The notes under the pieces: generated by a model | Told to the model about the DNA's origin: nothing | Database searches by the model: none | Seen by the model: only the letters and a program-made list of their open reading frames with translations | Made by a program: the position numbers and the translations under genes | Origin: Devosia lacusdianchii | GTDB taxonomy: Bacteria; Pseudomonadota; Alphaproteobacteria; Rhizobiales; Devosiaceae | NCBI RefSeq assembly: GCF_022429625.1 | Contig: NZ_CP092483.1 | Location: 434,001 to 498,000 of the forward strand | Direction: 5' to 3' | Length of the DNA: 64,000 nucleotides | Shown here: in pieces, positions 18,382 through 28,056 of the stretch | Position numbering within the stretch: the first letter of the stretch is position 1 | Layout: each line of letters opens with the position of its first letter

Positions 18382-19316
18382 GTGACGTCGCCCGCTCAAC
18401 CGAAGTCGCGGCCGCCGACAGCTCCGCGCTGGTCAAGCCAGCCGCCAAGGCCCGTGCCCGCTCCGCCAAGGCCATGATCGACCGCTACAAGTGGTACGAG
18501 ATCGTGCTGATGTATGCCGGCATGGCCGTGTTCCTGTTCTTCGTGCTGGCGCCCTTCATCGAAGGCTTCCTGGTGTCGCTGAAGCCACTCGCGCAGCTGT
18601 TCTCGACGCCCTACAGCTTCATCCCCAAGAACGGGTCGTTCGACGCCTATTTCAGCATGTGGGTGTCGGTGCCAGCTTTGGGCATGCACATTTTCAACTC
18701 GTTCTTCATCTCGTCGGTGGTGACGCTGATCGTCGTCTGCATCGTGGTGCCCGCCGCCTATGCCTTCGCCCGCTTCCAGTTCGGCGGTTCGGGCCTGCTG
18801 CTCGGCGCGTTCCTCGCCGTAAACATGTTCTCGGGTGCCGTGCTGCTAATCCCGCTGTTCCGCCTGATGCGTCAGCTGGGCCTGCTCAACAGCTACTGGG
18901 CGATGATCGTGCCGGGCGCCGCCTTCCTCATTCCGTCGTCCATCTGGCTGCTGCGCACCTACATGATGCGCATCCCCAAGGAGCTGGACGAAGCCGCCTG
19001 GGTCGATGGCGCATCGCGCCTCTACACCCTGCGCCGGGTCATCCTGCCGCTGGCTATGCCGGGTATCGTTGTGGTCGCCATCATGACCTTCATCGGCGCC
19101 TATGCGCAGCAGTTCATCTTCGCGCTGACCTTCAACTCCAAGACTGAATTCATGCCGCTGCCGGTGGGGCTCTTCGCCTTCTTCGGCAAGCAGGAAGTGC
19201 AGTGGAACGAGCTGATGGCAGCGTCCTTCGTCGGTATCCTGCCGGTCATGATCGTCATCGTGTTCCTGCAGCGCTATCTCGTCGCCGGTCTCACCGCTGG
19301 CGCCGTGAAACAATAA
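18378..19316 (+). CDS. Sugar ABC transporter permease (MalG/UgpE type)
   Basis: A 312-residue permease. An unusually long Ala/Lys-rich cytoplasmic N-terminus (about 40 residues) precedes about six helices. The EAA loop ELDEAAWVDGASRLYTLRRVILP is intact. The start is the ATG at 18378 that overlaps the preceding stop by four bases, with GGGAGAAG upstream. It is the second half of the permease pair. Confidence 0.95.
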   Translation: MSDVARSTEVAAADSSALVKPAAKARARSAKAMIDRYKWYEIVLMYAGMAVFLFFVLAPFIEGFLVSLKPLAQLFSTPYSFIPKNGSFDAYFSMWVSVPALGMHIFNSFFISSVVTLIVVCIVVPAAYAFARFQFGGSGLLLGAFLAVNMFSGAVLLIPLFRLMRQLGLLNSYWAMIVPGAAFLIPSSIWLLRTYMMRIPKELDEAAWVDGASRLYTLRRVILPLAMPGIVVVAIMTFIGAYAQQFIFALTFNSKTEFMPLPVGLFAFFGKQEVQWNELMAASFVGILPVMIVIVFLQRYLVAGLTAGAVKQ

Positions 19317-19342
19317 AGCCCGCAAGGGTGTATCGAGTTCTA

Positions 19343-19389
19343 GGTCGGGGTCGCCAGAACCCGGCCGAGGGAAGGCGCCCCTCGGGGCG
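19343..19389 (+). other. Intercistronic hairpins before the binding-protein gene
   Basis: Two potential stem-loops lie in the 93-base gap: one pairing TCGGG with CCCGG, and one at 19376-19389 (CGCCC-ctcg-GGGCG). Such structures between permease and binding-protein genes often help the binding protein accumulate above the other subunits. Confidence 0.45.
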
Positions 19390-19409
19390 TGCAACAAGGG
19401 AGACTAAAA

Positions 19410-20633
19410 GTGAAAAAAACTACCGGACTTCTCGCGGTATCGCTGCTGGCCATGGCCGCAGCGACCCCTGCGACGTTCGCCCAGGACGTGAAGGAAATCT
19501 CCTTCATCAACTGCGGTGACGAATTGACCGCCGGCTATGCCGATTACTTCGCCGAATGGGAAGCCGCAAATCCGGGCTACAAGGTCGCGCCGGAAATCGT
19601 GGGCTGGGGCCAGTGCCAGGACAAGGTAACGACGCTGGCTGCCGCTGGCACGCCGGTTTCGCTGGCCTATGTCGGCTCGCGCACCCTCAAGCAGTTCGCC
19701 CTCAACGACCTCATCGTCCCAATTCCGATGACCGACGAAGAGAAGGCTTCCTATTACAACTACGTCCCTGACACCGTCACCTTCGACGGCACCCAGTGGG
19801 GCGTTCCGGTTGCCTTCTCCACCAAGGCCCTGTTCTGGAACAAGGACCTGTTCGAAGCCGCTGGCCTCGATCCGGAAACCCCGCCCAAGACCTGGGAAGA
19901 AAAGATCGCTTTCGCCAAGCAGATCACCGAGAACACCGATGCCGCCGGTTATGGCCTTGTCGCCAAGACCTTCGACAACACCATGCACCAGTTCCTCCAT
20001 TGGGTTTACACCAATGATGGCAAGGTGATCGACGCCGACGGCAACATCGTGCTCGACAGCCCGAACAACCTGGCTGCCCTGACCGCGATCAAGGACATCG
20101 TGCCCTACTCCGAAGAAGGCCCGACCGCCTACGAGCAGAACGAAGTTCGCGCAATCTGGCTCGATGGTGGCGTCGCCATGATCGAAGCCGGCGTTGGTGC
20201 CGCGCTTCGTGCTGAAGAAGCCGGCATGAACTGGGGCGTTGCTCCGCTGCCGGGCGGCCCGGACTCCAAGGGTCCCGGCACCCTGCTGATCACCGACTCG
20301 CTGGCCGTCTTCAAGGGCACCGGCGTTGAGGAACAGGCTATCAGCCTGGCCAAGTTCATCACCGCTGGCGAACGCCAGTGGGCCGCCGAAATGGCCCAGG
20401 GTCTGACCCCCCTGCGTCCGCTCGAGCCCCAGACTGCTGAACTGGTTGCCAAGACGCCCTATTGGGCGCCCTTCCTGGACGGTATCGAATTCGGTGGCCC
20501 AGAGCCTCTGCTGACCGACTATGTCGGCCTGCAGAACGTGATCATCGAAATGGTTCAGTCGGTTGTTACCGGCGCTGCCGAGCCTGCCGCTGCCCTCACC
20601 AAGGCCGCCGGCGAACTCGAGCAGTACAAGTAA
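19410..20633 (+). CDS. Sugar ABC transporter substrate-binding protein (family 1)
   Basis: A periplasmic binding protein of 407 residues. It has a Sec signal peptide (KKTTGLLAVSLLAMAAATPATFA, cleavage near residue 25) and a mature part of the family-1 type: VPVAFSTKALFWNKDLFEAAGL is the characteristic hinge-region segment. The start is the GTG at 19410 with AGGGAG at 19397-19402; an earlier in-frame start would break the signal peptide. Its place after both permeases, bracketed by hairpins, is unusual but seen in related operons. The ligand is probably an amino-sugar oligosaccharide, judged from the GH20 gene downstream. Confidence 0.94.
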   Translation: MKKTTGLLAVSLLAMAAATPATFAQDVKEISFINCGDELTAGYADYFAEWEAANPGYKVAPEIVGWGQCQDKVTTLAAAGTPVSLAYVGSRTLKQFALNDLIVPIPMTDEEKASYYNYVPDTVTFDGTQWGVPVAFSTKALFWNKDLFEAAGLDPETPPKTWEEKIAFAKQITENTDAAGYGLVAKTFDNTMHQFLHWVYTNDGKVIDADGNIVLDSPNNLAALTAIKDIVPYSEEGPTAYEQNEVRAIWLDGGVAMIEAGVGAALRAEEAGMNWGVAPLPGGPDSKGPGTLLITDSLAVFKGTGVEEQAISLAKFITAGERQWAAEMAQGLTPLRPLEPQTAELVAKTPYWAPFLDGIEFGGPEPLLTDYVGLQNVIIEMVQSVVTGAAEPAAALTKAAGELEQYK

Positions 20634-20652
20634 GGTCCTCCGACCTGGCCGT

Positions 20653-20670
20653 CGCCCCGCACCAGGGGCG
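20653..20670 (+). other. Intercistronic hairpin after the binding-protein gene
   Basis: CGCCCC-gcacca-GGGGCG is a perfect 6-base stem just after the binding-protein stop, without a following T-run. It could protect the 3' end of the binding-protein message or partly terminate transcription. Confidence 0.5.
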
Positions 20671-20728
20671 GCGGCACCCTCATTCATTGCCTGCCCGCGG
20701 GAGCCGCCCCGCCGACCGGAGACGTCCC

Positions 20729-21805
<1,077 letters not shown>

Positions 21806-21827
21806 CTTCGAGGCGGCCCGCAGGGAC

Positions 21828-21850
21828 AAATCGCTCCGGCGGAGCGATTT
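21828..21850 (+). terminator. Strong stem-loop after the ABC ATPase gene
   Basis: AAATCGCTCC-ggc-GGAGCGATTT is a perfect 10-base stem with a 3-base loop, 22 bases after the stop codon. No T-run follows. It may terminate or attenuate transcription before the regulator gene. Confidence 0.6.
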
Positions 21851-21963
21851 GAGACGCTTCGAGGTGGGCGACATCGCCGCCGAAAGGCTCCGGTGGAGTC
21901 TTTCGAACCGAGAAGGCCATAAGAGCTCTGCTCGCATGCGACTGCCGCCTGAGGAGGGGATGA

Positions 21964-22830
21964 ATGCTGGACATTGTCGGCCTGCTGCAGACCGAGAAGG
22001 ACGAATTCACCCGCTCCGAACGCGCGCTGACTGAAATCGTGCTGGCCGATGTCGACCGCGTGCTCAAGATGAGCATTGTTGACCTGGCGGCGCATGCCGA
22101 CGTATCGCCGCCCACCGTTACCCGGTTCTGCCGGCGCCTGGGCTGCGACAGCTATGCTGATTTCAAGGTGCGCCTGGCCCAGTCCCGCTTCGTCGGTCAG
22201 CGCTATTTCGCTCCGGCGGCCGGGCCGTCCAGCGTGCACGAGATCAGCCAGGGCGTGATCAACGGCATCCAGTCGATCATCTACGAGACCTTCGAGCATC
22301 TCGACTTTGCCGCGGTCGAACGCGCCGCGGAAAGCCTGGTCAAATCCTCGTTCGTGCTGGCCTTCGGCTCGGGTGGTGCGTCCTCGATGATGGCCGGCGA
22401 AATCGAAACGCGGCTGTTCCGCCTCGGCCTCAAGGTCGCTTCGACCGACGATCATCAATTGCAGATGATGCGCGCCGCCGCTGCTCCCTCGGGCACCGTC
22501 ATCGTCGCGTTCTCGCTATCGGGCAATAATGCGCAACTGGCCAAGACGCTCACCGTCGCCGGCGAGTATGGCCTGACGCGCATTGTCATGACCCGCTCGG
22601 CCTCCATCGTCTCGGCGCAATCCGATATCCTGCTGCCGGTCAACTGGCACGAGAGCAGCGACATCCTGCGGCCGACGCCGGGCCGCTACGCCTTTCTCGC
22701 CACCGTCGACGTGCTGGCCCAGACCATAGCCACCCGGCTCGGCGCCTCCGCCGTCGCCAGCATGCGGCGCATCAAGCATCAGCTCGTCGTCAATAGAGAC
22801 GGCGACGACGCCCAGCCGCTGGGGGATTAA
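21964..22830 (+). CDS. RpiR/MurR-family transcriptional regulator
   Basis: A 288-residue regulator. The N-terminal HTH-6 domain (about 1-75) includes MSIVDLAAHADVSPPTVTRFCRRLGCDSYADFKV. A C-terminal SIS sugar-phosphate-binding domain (about 125-255) includes VLAFGSGGASSMMAGEIETRLFRLG and the loop IVAFSLSGNNAQLAKTL. Members of this family commonly sense phosphorylated amino sugars. It follows the importer genes behind a stem-loop and precedes the hexosaminidase, so it probably controls this locus. GAGGAGGGG lies just before the ATG at 21964. Confidence 0.94.
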   Translation: MLDIVGLLQTEKDEFTRSERALTEIVLADVDRVLKMSIVDLAAHADVSPPTVTRFCRRLGCDSYADFKVRLAQSRFVGQRYFAPAAGPSSVHEISQGVINGIQSIIYETFEHLDFAAVERAAESLVKSSFVLAFGSGGASSMMAGEIETRLFRLGLKVASTDDHQLQMMRAAAAPSGTVIVAFSLSGNNAQLAKTLTVAGEYGLTRIVMTRSASIVSAQSDILLPVNWHESSDILRPTPGRYAFLATVDVLAQTIATRLGASAVASMRRIKHQLVVNRDGDDAQPLGD

Positions 22831-22843
22831 CCGGCCACAGCGT

Positions 22844-22969
22844 CACGCCCTCGTGGTTCGAGGGTCGCTATGCTCCCGCCTCACCATGAGGGCTACTGGG
22901 CCACAGAGCGAGCGGTAGCCCTCATGGTGAGGTGCGAGTTCTTCACGAGCCTCGAACCACGAGGGCGTG
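22844..22969. repeat. Nested 126-base palindrome, family F
   Basis: The outer arms 22844-22863 and 22950-22969 are perfect 20-base inverted copies (CACGCCCTCGTGGTTCGAGG). The inner arms 22879-22896 and 22915-22932 are perfect 18-base inverted copies (CCTCACCATGAGGGCTAC). It fills almost the whole gap between the RpiR-type gene and the GH20 gene and would fold into a long RNA hairpin. Confidence 0.85.
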
Positions 22970-22992
22970 CCACCGACACAAAGAGCATTCTC

Positions 22993-25005
22993 ATGACCAT
23001 TGCCCTCTCCCTCGTCACCACCTGGACGCCCGCCAAGGACGGCGAGCCGCTCGGCTACGGCATCGAGCTCACCAATAATGGCGACCAGCCGCTCAAGGAC
23101 TTCACCCTCGGCTTTTCCGGCCCCGCCCGCATCGATCCGCATGCCACGCTCGAAAACGGCAAGCTGCTCAAGCGCCTCTCCAACCACTCGCTGATCGCGC
23201 CGCCCGATGGCTATGTGCTCGAGCCGGGTGCGACCTGGACGGCCACGGCGCGCGGGCTTTCCTATGGCCTGCGCCATTGGAGCGACGGGGCCAATTCGGG
23301 CTATGTCGCGCTCGCCGATGGCACCATCATCACGCTGCCGACCGCGCCCACCAAGGGCAAGGGCCACAATTCGCCGCTGCTCAAGGGCACCGTGAAATTC
23401 CCCGTGCCGGCCAAGGCGCCGGTCCCCGTCTCGATCATTCCCTGGCCGAAATCGGTCGCAACCACGGGCGCTCGCACCGCCCCTCCCGGCATCGAGCTCA
23501 AGCCTGAAGGCAGCGACGCGCAGAAGGCCGCCGCGGCCTTTACCGGCCTCGTCGCCGACCTGTTCCCTGTCGAAGCCCTGGTTCGCCCGGTGTCGGAAGC
23601 GGGCATGCCGGTCGCCATCGTGCACAAGACCGGCATGGGTCCCGAAGCCTATGAGGTCACCTTCGCCGAGAACAGCGCCACCGTCGCCGCCACCACGCGC
23701 CAGGGCATGTTCTATGGCCTCGTGACCATCGGCCACATCCTGCGCGGCGCCAAGCAGTATCCGCAGACTTTCCTGTTCCCGACCGGCGGCACCATCAGCG
23801 ACGAGCCCGGCTTCGTCTATCGCGGCTGCCATCTCGACGTGGCGCGCCAATTCTATACCGGCGCCGAAGTCAGCCGGCTGATCAAGCTCATGTCCTGGAA
23901 CAAGATGAACAAGTTCCATTGGCATTTGAGCGAAGACGAAGCCTGGCGCGTCGAAATCGACGCCTACCCTGAACTGACCGAGATCGGCGCCTGGCGCGGC
24001 CATGGCAAGGCGCTGCCGCCATTGCTCGGCTCGGGCCCGCATCCGACCGGCGGCTATTATTCCAAGCAGGTTATCCGCGAGATCGTCGCCCTGGCCGATA
24101 GCCTCGCTATCACCGTCATCCCGGAAATCGACATGCCGGGCCACTTCTACGCCGCCCTGCAGGCACTGCCGCATCTGCGCGATCCGGCCGAAACCGGTGA
24201 ATACCAGTCGGTACAAGGCTTCCCCAATAACAGCCTCAACCCCGCCTACGAACCGGTCTACGAATTCGTCGAAAAGGTTGTCGATGAAGTGCTGGAACTG
24301 TTCCCCGCGGGCATCTTCCACCTCGGCGCCGACGAAGTGCCGTTGGCCGCCTGGTCGGGCTCGCCTCTCGCTCTCGACATGATCGAGAAGATGGGCGGCA
24401 TCGAGATGCGCCGCAAGCACGAGAAGCAGTTCAACCAGCTCGGCAATCACGGCGGCGCCGACGAAATCGAGGGCTCGCCCACTGCGCTGATCCAGGCGGC
24501 CTTCATCCGCCGCGTCCACGACTACATCTCGTCCAAGGGCGCCATCACTGGCGGCTGGGAAGAAGCGGCGCACGGCGACGCCGTGGATAAGGACAAGGCC
24601 TTCGTCATCGGCTGGCGCAATGTCGAGATCAACGCCGCCCTGGCCGAACGCGGCTTCGACATCGTCGTCTCGCCCGGCCAGCGCTATTACCTCGACATGG
24701 CCAATGGCGTCGCCTGGGCCGAACCAGGCGCCGGCTGGGCCGGCTGGTCGGGCCCGCAGGAGACCTATGAGTTCGAGGCCCGCGCCGGCTTCTCCGAAAA
24801 CGGGCTCAAGCACCTGCTCGGCGTCCAGAGCTGCATCTGGAGCGAGTCGATGACCGACCGCGCCATCTTCGACCGTCTGGTATTCCCCCGCCTCTCGGCC
24901 GTCGCCGAAGCCGGCTGGACGCTGCCCGAACGCAAAAGCTGGCCGCGGTTCAAGGCGCTCGTGGGCACCATGCCGATCATGTACGGCAATTGGTCTGAGG
25001 AATAA
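22993..25005 (+). CDS. Beta-N-acetylhexosaminidase, glycoside hydrolase family 20
   Basis: A 670-residue enzyme. An N-terminal beta-rich domain (about 1-130) and a GH20b-like domain (about 145-270) precede the TIM barrel. The barrel contains GCHLDVARQFYT, WNKMNKFHWHLSEDEAWRVEI, IPEIDMPGHF and the catalytic Asp-Glu pair in FHLGADEVP, the substrate-assisted mechanism of the family. No signal peptide is present with the ATG at 22993, so it should cleave imported oligosaccharides in the cytoplasm. Upstream in-frame starts lie inside the palindrome and are not credible. No nagA or nagB gene is nearby, so later steps must be encoded elsewhere. Confidence 0.93.
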   Translation: MTIALSLVTTWTPAKDGEPLGYGIELTNNGDQPLKDFTLGFSGPARIDPHATLENGKLLKRLSNHSLIAPPDGYVLEPGATWTATARGLSYGLRHWSDGANSGYVALADGTIITLPTAPTKGKGHNSPLLKGTVKFPVPAKAPVPVSIIPWPKSVATTGARTAPPGIELKPEGSDAQKAAAAFTGLVADLFPVEALVRPVSEAGMPVAIVHKTGMGPEAYEVTFAENSATVAATTRQGMFYGLVTIGHILRGAKQYPQTFLFPTGGTISDEPGFVYRGCHLDVARQFYTGAEVSRLIKLMSWNKMNKFHWHLSEDEAWRVEIDAYPELTEIGAWRGHGKALPPLLGSGPHPTGGYYSKQVIREIVALADSLAITVIPEIDMPGHFYAALQALPHLRDPAETGEYQSVQGFPNNSLNPAYEPVYEFVEKVVDEVLELFPAGIFHLGADEVPLAAWSGSPLALDMIEKMGGIEMRRKHEKQFNQLGNHGGADEIEGSPTALIQAAFIRRVHDYISSKGAITGGWEEAAHGDAVDKDKAFVIGWRNVEINAALAERGFDIVVSPGQRYYLDMANGVAWAEPGAGWAGWSGPQETYEFEARAGFSENGLKHLLGVQSCIWSESMTDRAIFDRLVFPRLSAVAEAGWTLPERKSWPRFKALVGTMPIMYGNWSEE

Positions 25006-25032
25006 GCTTAGGCGCAGCCAAGTAGCTGGATC

Positions 25033-25116
25033 GTCACCCTCGGGTTTGGCCCGAGGGCGTTTCGCTTGCTGAACGCCGGGTAAGCACAGAGCCCTCGGGT
25101 CAAGCCCGAAGGTGAC
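25033..25116. repeat. Palindromic intergenic repeat, family E, copy 1
   Basis: Arms 25033-25057 and 25092-25116 are inverted copies around the core CCCTCGGG..CCCGAGGG, flanked by GTCACC/GGTGAC. It lies between the convergent GH20 and M81 genes and may terminate both. Related copies are at 34553-34639 and 52432-52509. Confidence 0.8.
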
Positions 25117-25192
25117 GCGCGGTGGATGCAGACTCGTGACACCCTCTCCCTCAAGGGGAGAAGGGGGGAACTGCGCTATTCGCCGCTGATGC

Positions 25193-26650
25193 CTAAGCCC
25201 AGGGGTTCTCCACCATCGGCCAGATCGTCCGCCGCGCCTTGCGGTAGGGTGTGGTTGCCGGGGTGTTGGGATAAGGCTTGCCGGCCGAGCAATAGACGAT
25301 CTCCGCAGCGATCTTGCTGAACGAGTCGTAGAAGTGGTTGGTCGACTTGATCAGCAGGATTTTGCGCGACGTCGGCTCGATACCCATCACCGAAAACAGG
25401 CTGGGATCAAAGCTCTGCGCGCGGGTGGAGTTGAGGATCACATCAATCCCGTCAAAGCTGATCCACACTGCATCGCCAAACGGCGCGAAGCTCTCGCCGA
25501 ACCGCATTTCCGCGTTTCGGACCAGGCGCCTGACCGTTACCAGCTTGTCGATCGGGTCGCCGGTATGCGGCGCAGACTTGGCGCCGAAGCGCAGCGGAAT
25601 CTCGGCGCCTTCCCCAGCCGCCATGCAGATCTGCACCGCGATCGGATCCCAGACGGTGCCAACGGCAACGTCGGTAACGCCACGCGCGATCAGTTCGGCC
25701 AGAATGACCGTCGCATCGCCCGCCGTGCCGCCGCCGGGATTGTCCCACACGTCGGCAATGACCACAGGGCCCTTCGGTGCGGCGAGGGCAGCATCGACAG
25801 CGACCTTCTCGTCGACCTGCTTGACCATGAAAGTGCCGCGCATGTCGAACAGCTCGCGCCCCAGCGTCTCGGCAAAAGCCGCGCCCTTGCCGGGATTGTT
25901 GTCGGTAACGGCGATGATCTTGGTGCCCAGCTCGGGCACGTCGCCGGCCATGAAGCCATGGATGACCGAGAGCGACAGCAGGCCCGGCTCGGACTTTTCG
26001 AGCGCATAGAGCTTGTCGACAAAGCCGCGCATCGGCTGCTTGGAGGTGGGGAACACATCGATCATGCGGCAGTCGAACACCGACATGACCGGCTTGATCT
26101 CGCCCTTGAGCGCCCGCACCGCGATCGACCACAGGTCGCGCGCCCGATCGACAAAGTCGATATGCGGAAACTCCTTGAAGACGACGAAGAAATTGGCGGC
26201 AGCGACGCGCCTGGCTGTCAGGTGGCTATGGGGGTCGAGTTCGGCACAGACCAGCACATCGGGGCCGACAATGTCGCGGACGCGGCTCAGAAGGTCACCT
26301 TCCGGATCGTCATAGCCTTGGGCGACCATGGCGCCGTGCAGGCCCAGAACGACGGCATCGACCGGCATGGCCGCGCGGAGCTGGTCGAGAATTTCGTCGC
26401 GCAGTTCCTCAAAGGTGGCCCGCGCCACCAGCCCTGCCGGGTCGGCCCAGCTGGCACTGCCCTCGATCAGGGTCCAGCCCTCGCGGGCGCAGACTTCGCG
26501 GCCAACGGTGATCGGCGCGGTGCACAGTGTGGGGGTTGCCGGGTGCTCTCCCGGGCGCGCATAGAGCGAAGCCTCGAACGCCCGCTTGTCGATGGCGATG
26601 GGGGAGAAGGTATTGGTTTCGGTCGCCAGGGCGGCGGTGAAGACGCGCAC
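25193..26650 (-). CDS. M81-family metallopeptidase (MlrC-like), second copy
   Basis: A 485-residue MlrC-family protein only distantly similar to the one at 12589-14022. Motifs are RVFTAALATETNTFSP at the N-terminus, VDAVVLGLHGAM, CAELDPHSHL (metal-binding Asp-x-His), FKEFPHIDFVDRA and, in the C-domain, DVWDNPGGGTAGDATVIL. The start is probably the GTG at 26650, where homology to the family begins; an ATG at 26716 would add 22 residues without family features. It is divergent from ridA, an SDR gene and a PLP-enzyme gene, which suggests a shared pathway for an unusual peptide or D-amino-acid derivative. Confidence 0.9.
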   Translation of the reverse strand: MRVFTAALATETNTFSPIAIDKRAFEASLYARPGEHPATPTLCTAPITVGREVCAREGWTLIEGSASWADPAGLVARATFEELRDEILDQLRAAMPVDAVVLGLHGAMVAQGYDDPEGDLLSRVRDIVGPDVLVCAELDPHSHLTARRVAAANFFVVFKEFPHIDFVDRARDLWSIAVRALKGEIKPVMSVFDCRMIDVFPTSKQPMRGFVDKLYALEKSEPGLLSLSVIHGFMAGDVPELGTKIIAVTDNNPGKGAAFAETLGRELFDMRGTFMVKQVDEKVAVDAALAAPKGPVVIADVWDNPGGGTAGDATVILAELIARGVTDVAVGTVWDPIAVQICMAAGEGAEIPLRFGAKSAPHTGDPIDKLVTVRRLVRNAEMRFGESFAPFGDAVWISFDGIDVILNSTRAQSFDPSLFSVMGIEPTSRKILLIKSTNHFYDSFSKIAAEIVYCSAGKPYPNTPATTPYRKARRTIWPMVENPWA

Positions 26651-26732
26651 GTGGAACTCGCAAGAAGTGTGAGTGAACAGGCTTGGACGGAAGCCGCCCA
26701 GATGCCAAGCTAGCACAGGGTAAAGCGATCAA

Positions 26733-26757
26733 TCACGTAAGAAATTTACATTCGTGA
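26733..26757. promoter_or_regulatory. Imperfect inverted repeat in the divergent M81/RidA control region
   Basis: TCACG (26733-26737) pairs with CGTGA (26753-26757), with GTAA and TTAC inside. The position between two divergent genes fits an operator shared by both. No regulator gene is adjacent. Confidence 0.3.
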
Positions 26758-26845
26758 CGGCATTTTGCAGGCGAAATGCCGGTTTTCAGTGGATATGGTC
26801 GGCCTCAACGAAATTGGCTTTCAGAAATCGACAAGGAGTATTGCA

Positions 26846-27229
26846 ATGCCGATCAAGCGCTATGGTGCGGAGAAGTCGGGTGCGGGCGGCCAGAACCTGC
26901 CTTTCGCGCGCGCCGTGGAAGCCGGTGGCTGGCTCTATGTCTCGGGCCAGGTGGCCATGAAGGACGGCGAAATCGTGCGCGGCAGCATTGTCGAAGAGAC
27001 GCACCTTACCATCAAGAACCTCATCGCCATCCTGGAAGAGGCCGGCTACGGGCTCGAACACGTGGTGCGCTGCGGCGTCTGGCTGGATGATCCGCGCGAC
27101 TTCTGGAGCTTCAACGGCGTCTACAAGAGCTATTTCGGTGATCACCCGCCGGCTCGCGCCTGCGTGCAGAGCCATATGATGGTCGACTGCAAGGTCGAGA
27201 TCGAATGCGTGGCGTATAAGGGGCCGTAA
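26846..27229 (+). CDS. RidA-family reactive enamine/imine deaminase
   Basis: A 127-residue RidA/YjgF/UK114 protein. Proteins of this family hydrolyse reactive 2-aminoacrylate-type enamines or imines released by PLP enzymes. The C-terminal segment PPARACVQSHMMVDCKVEIECVAYKG contains the conserved substrate-binding Arg; WLYVSGQV is the usual N-terminal strand. AAGGAG at 26833-26838 selects the ATG at 26846. It lies two genes before a D-serine dehydratase-like enzyme, which would release exactly the type of product RidA clears. Confidence 0.93.
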   Translation: MPIKRYGAEKSGAGGQNLPFARAVEAGGWLYVSGQVAMKDGEIVRGSIVEETHLTIKNLIAILEEAGYGLEHVVRCGVWLDDPRDFWSFNGVYKSYFGDHPPARACVQSHMMVDCKVEIECVAYKGP

Positions 27230-27279
27230 AGCCCCCAACCACGGCAATTTGGTGTGGCAAAGCTGACCGACAGGACAAC

Positions 27280-28056
27280 ATGACATCTTCCCCCTTCCGC
27301 CTCGACGGCAAGACGGTTCTCATTAGCGGCGCTGGTGGCGGCATTGGCCGATCGCTGGTGGCCAGCTTCCGTGCGGCTGGCGCCGCCGTTATCGGCGCTG
27401 ATCGTGAGGCGGGGATGCTCGATGGGCTCGATCTCGCCGGCCAGGTGCTGTTCGACCAGGCCGATCCCAAGGCAACGCGCGCCAGCATCGAGCGCCATCT
27501 GGCGGCGTTCGGTGTTCCCGATGCGGTTGTCTCCAATGCCGGCTTTTCGCGTGCCGAACACCTGGGTCAGGTCGATGACGACGTCTGGGCGTCCGAGCTG
27601 GCGATCAACCTCAATGGTGCCTATGCCATGACCGACCCGATCGTGGCGGCCATGGCCGAACGCGGCGCCGGAAGCCTGGTGTTCATTTCCTCGGTCAATG
27701 CCATCGCGCACTATGGCAATCCTGCCTATTCCGCCGCCAAGGCCGGGCTCGTCGCCTATGCCAAGGCGATCGCGGTGGAACGCGGCGGGGAGGGGGTACG
27801 GGCCAATGTGGTTTGCCCCGGCTCGGTGCGCACCCCGGCTTGGGACCATCGCCTTGCCGCCGATCCGACCCTGCTTGATAACGTGCTGCCGCATTACCCG
27901 CTGGGCCGCATGGTGTCGCCGACTGAAGTCGCCAATGCTGCGGTGTTCTTCTGTTCCGACGCGGCATCGGGTATTACCGGCACCGTCTTGCCTGTCGATG
28001 CCGGGCTGACCGCCGGTAATCTCCGTTTCGTCGATGAAGTGCTGAGGGGAAAATGA
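27280..28056 (+). CDS. Short-chain dehydrogenase/reductase (SDR)
   Basis: A 258-residue classical SDR. The cofactor motif is GAGGGIG (about 17-23), the structural motif is NAG in VVSNAGFSR, and the catalytic residues are S137, Y150 and K154 (YSAAKAG). The acidic residue after the second strand (GADREAG) suggests NAD(H). Its stop overlaps the start of the next gene (ATGA), so it is coupled to the PLP enzyme. It may oxidise a hydroxy group of the same substrate. The substrate is unknown. Confidence 0.93.
   Translation: MTSSPFRLDGKTVLISGAGGGIGRSLVASFRAAGAAVIGADREAGMLDGLDLAGQVLFDQADPKATRASIERHLAAFGVPDAVVSNAGFSRAEHLGQVDDDVWASELAINLNGAYAMTDPIVAAMAERGAGSLVFISSVNAIAHYGNPAYSAAKAGLVAYAKAIAVERGGEGVRANVVCPGSVRTPAWDHRLAADPTLLDNVLPHYPLGRMVSPTEVANAAVFFCSDAASGITGTVLPVDAGLTAGNLRFVDEVLRGK

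Noticed and set aside
22843..24813. 656-codon open frame on the minus strand
   Set aside because: It is antisense to the GH20 gene, which carries clear catalytic motifs; it begins and ends in repeats.
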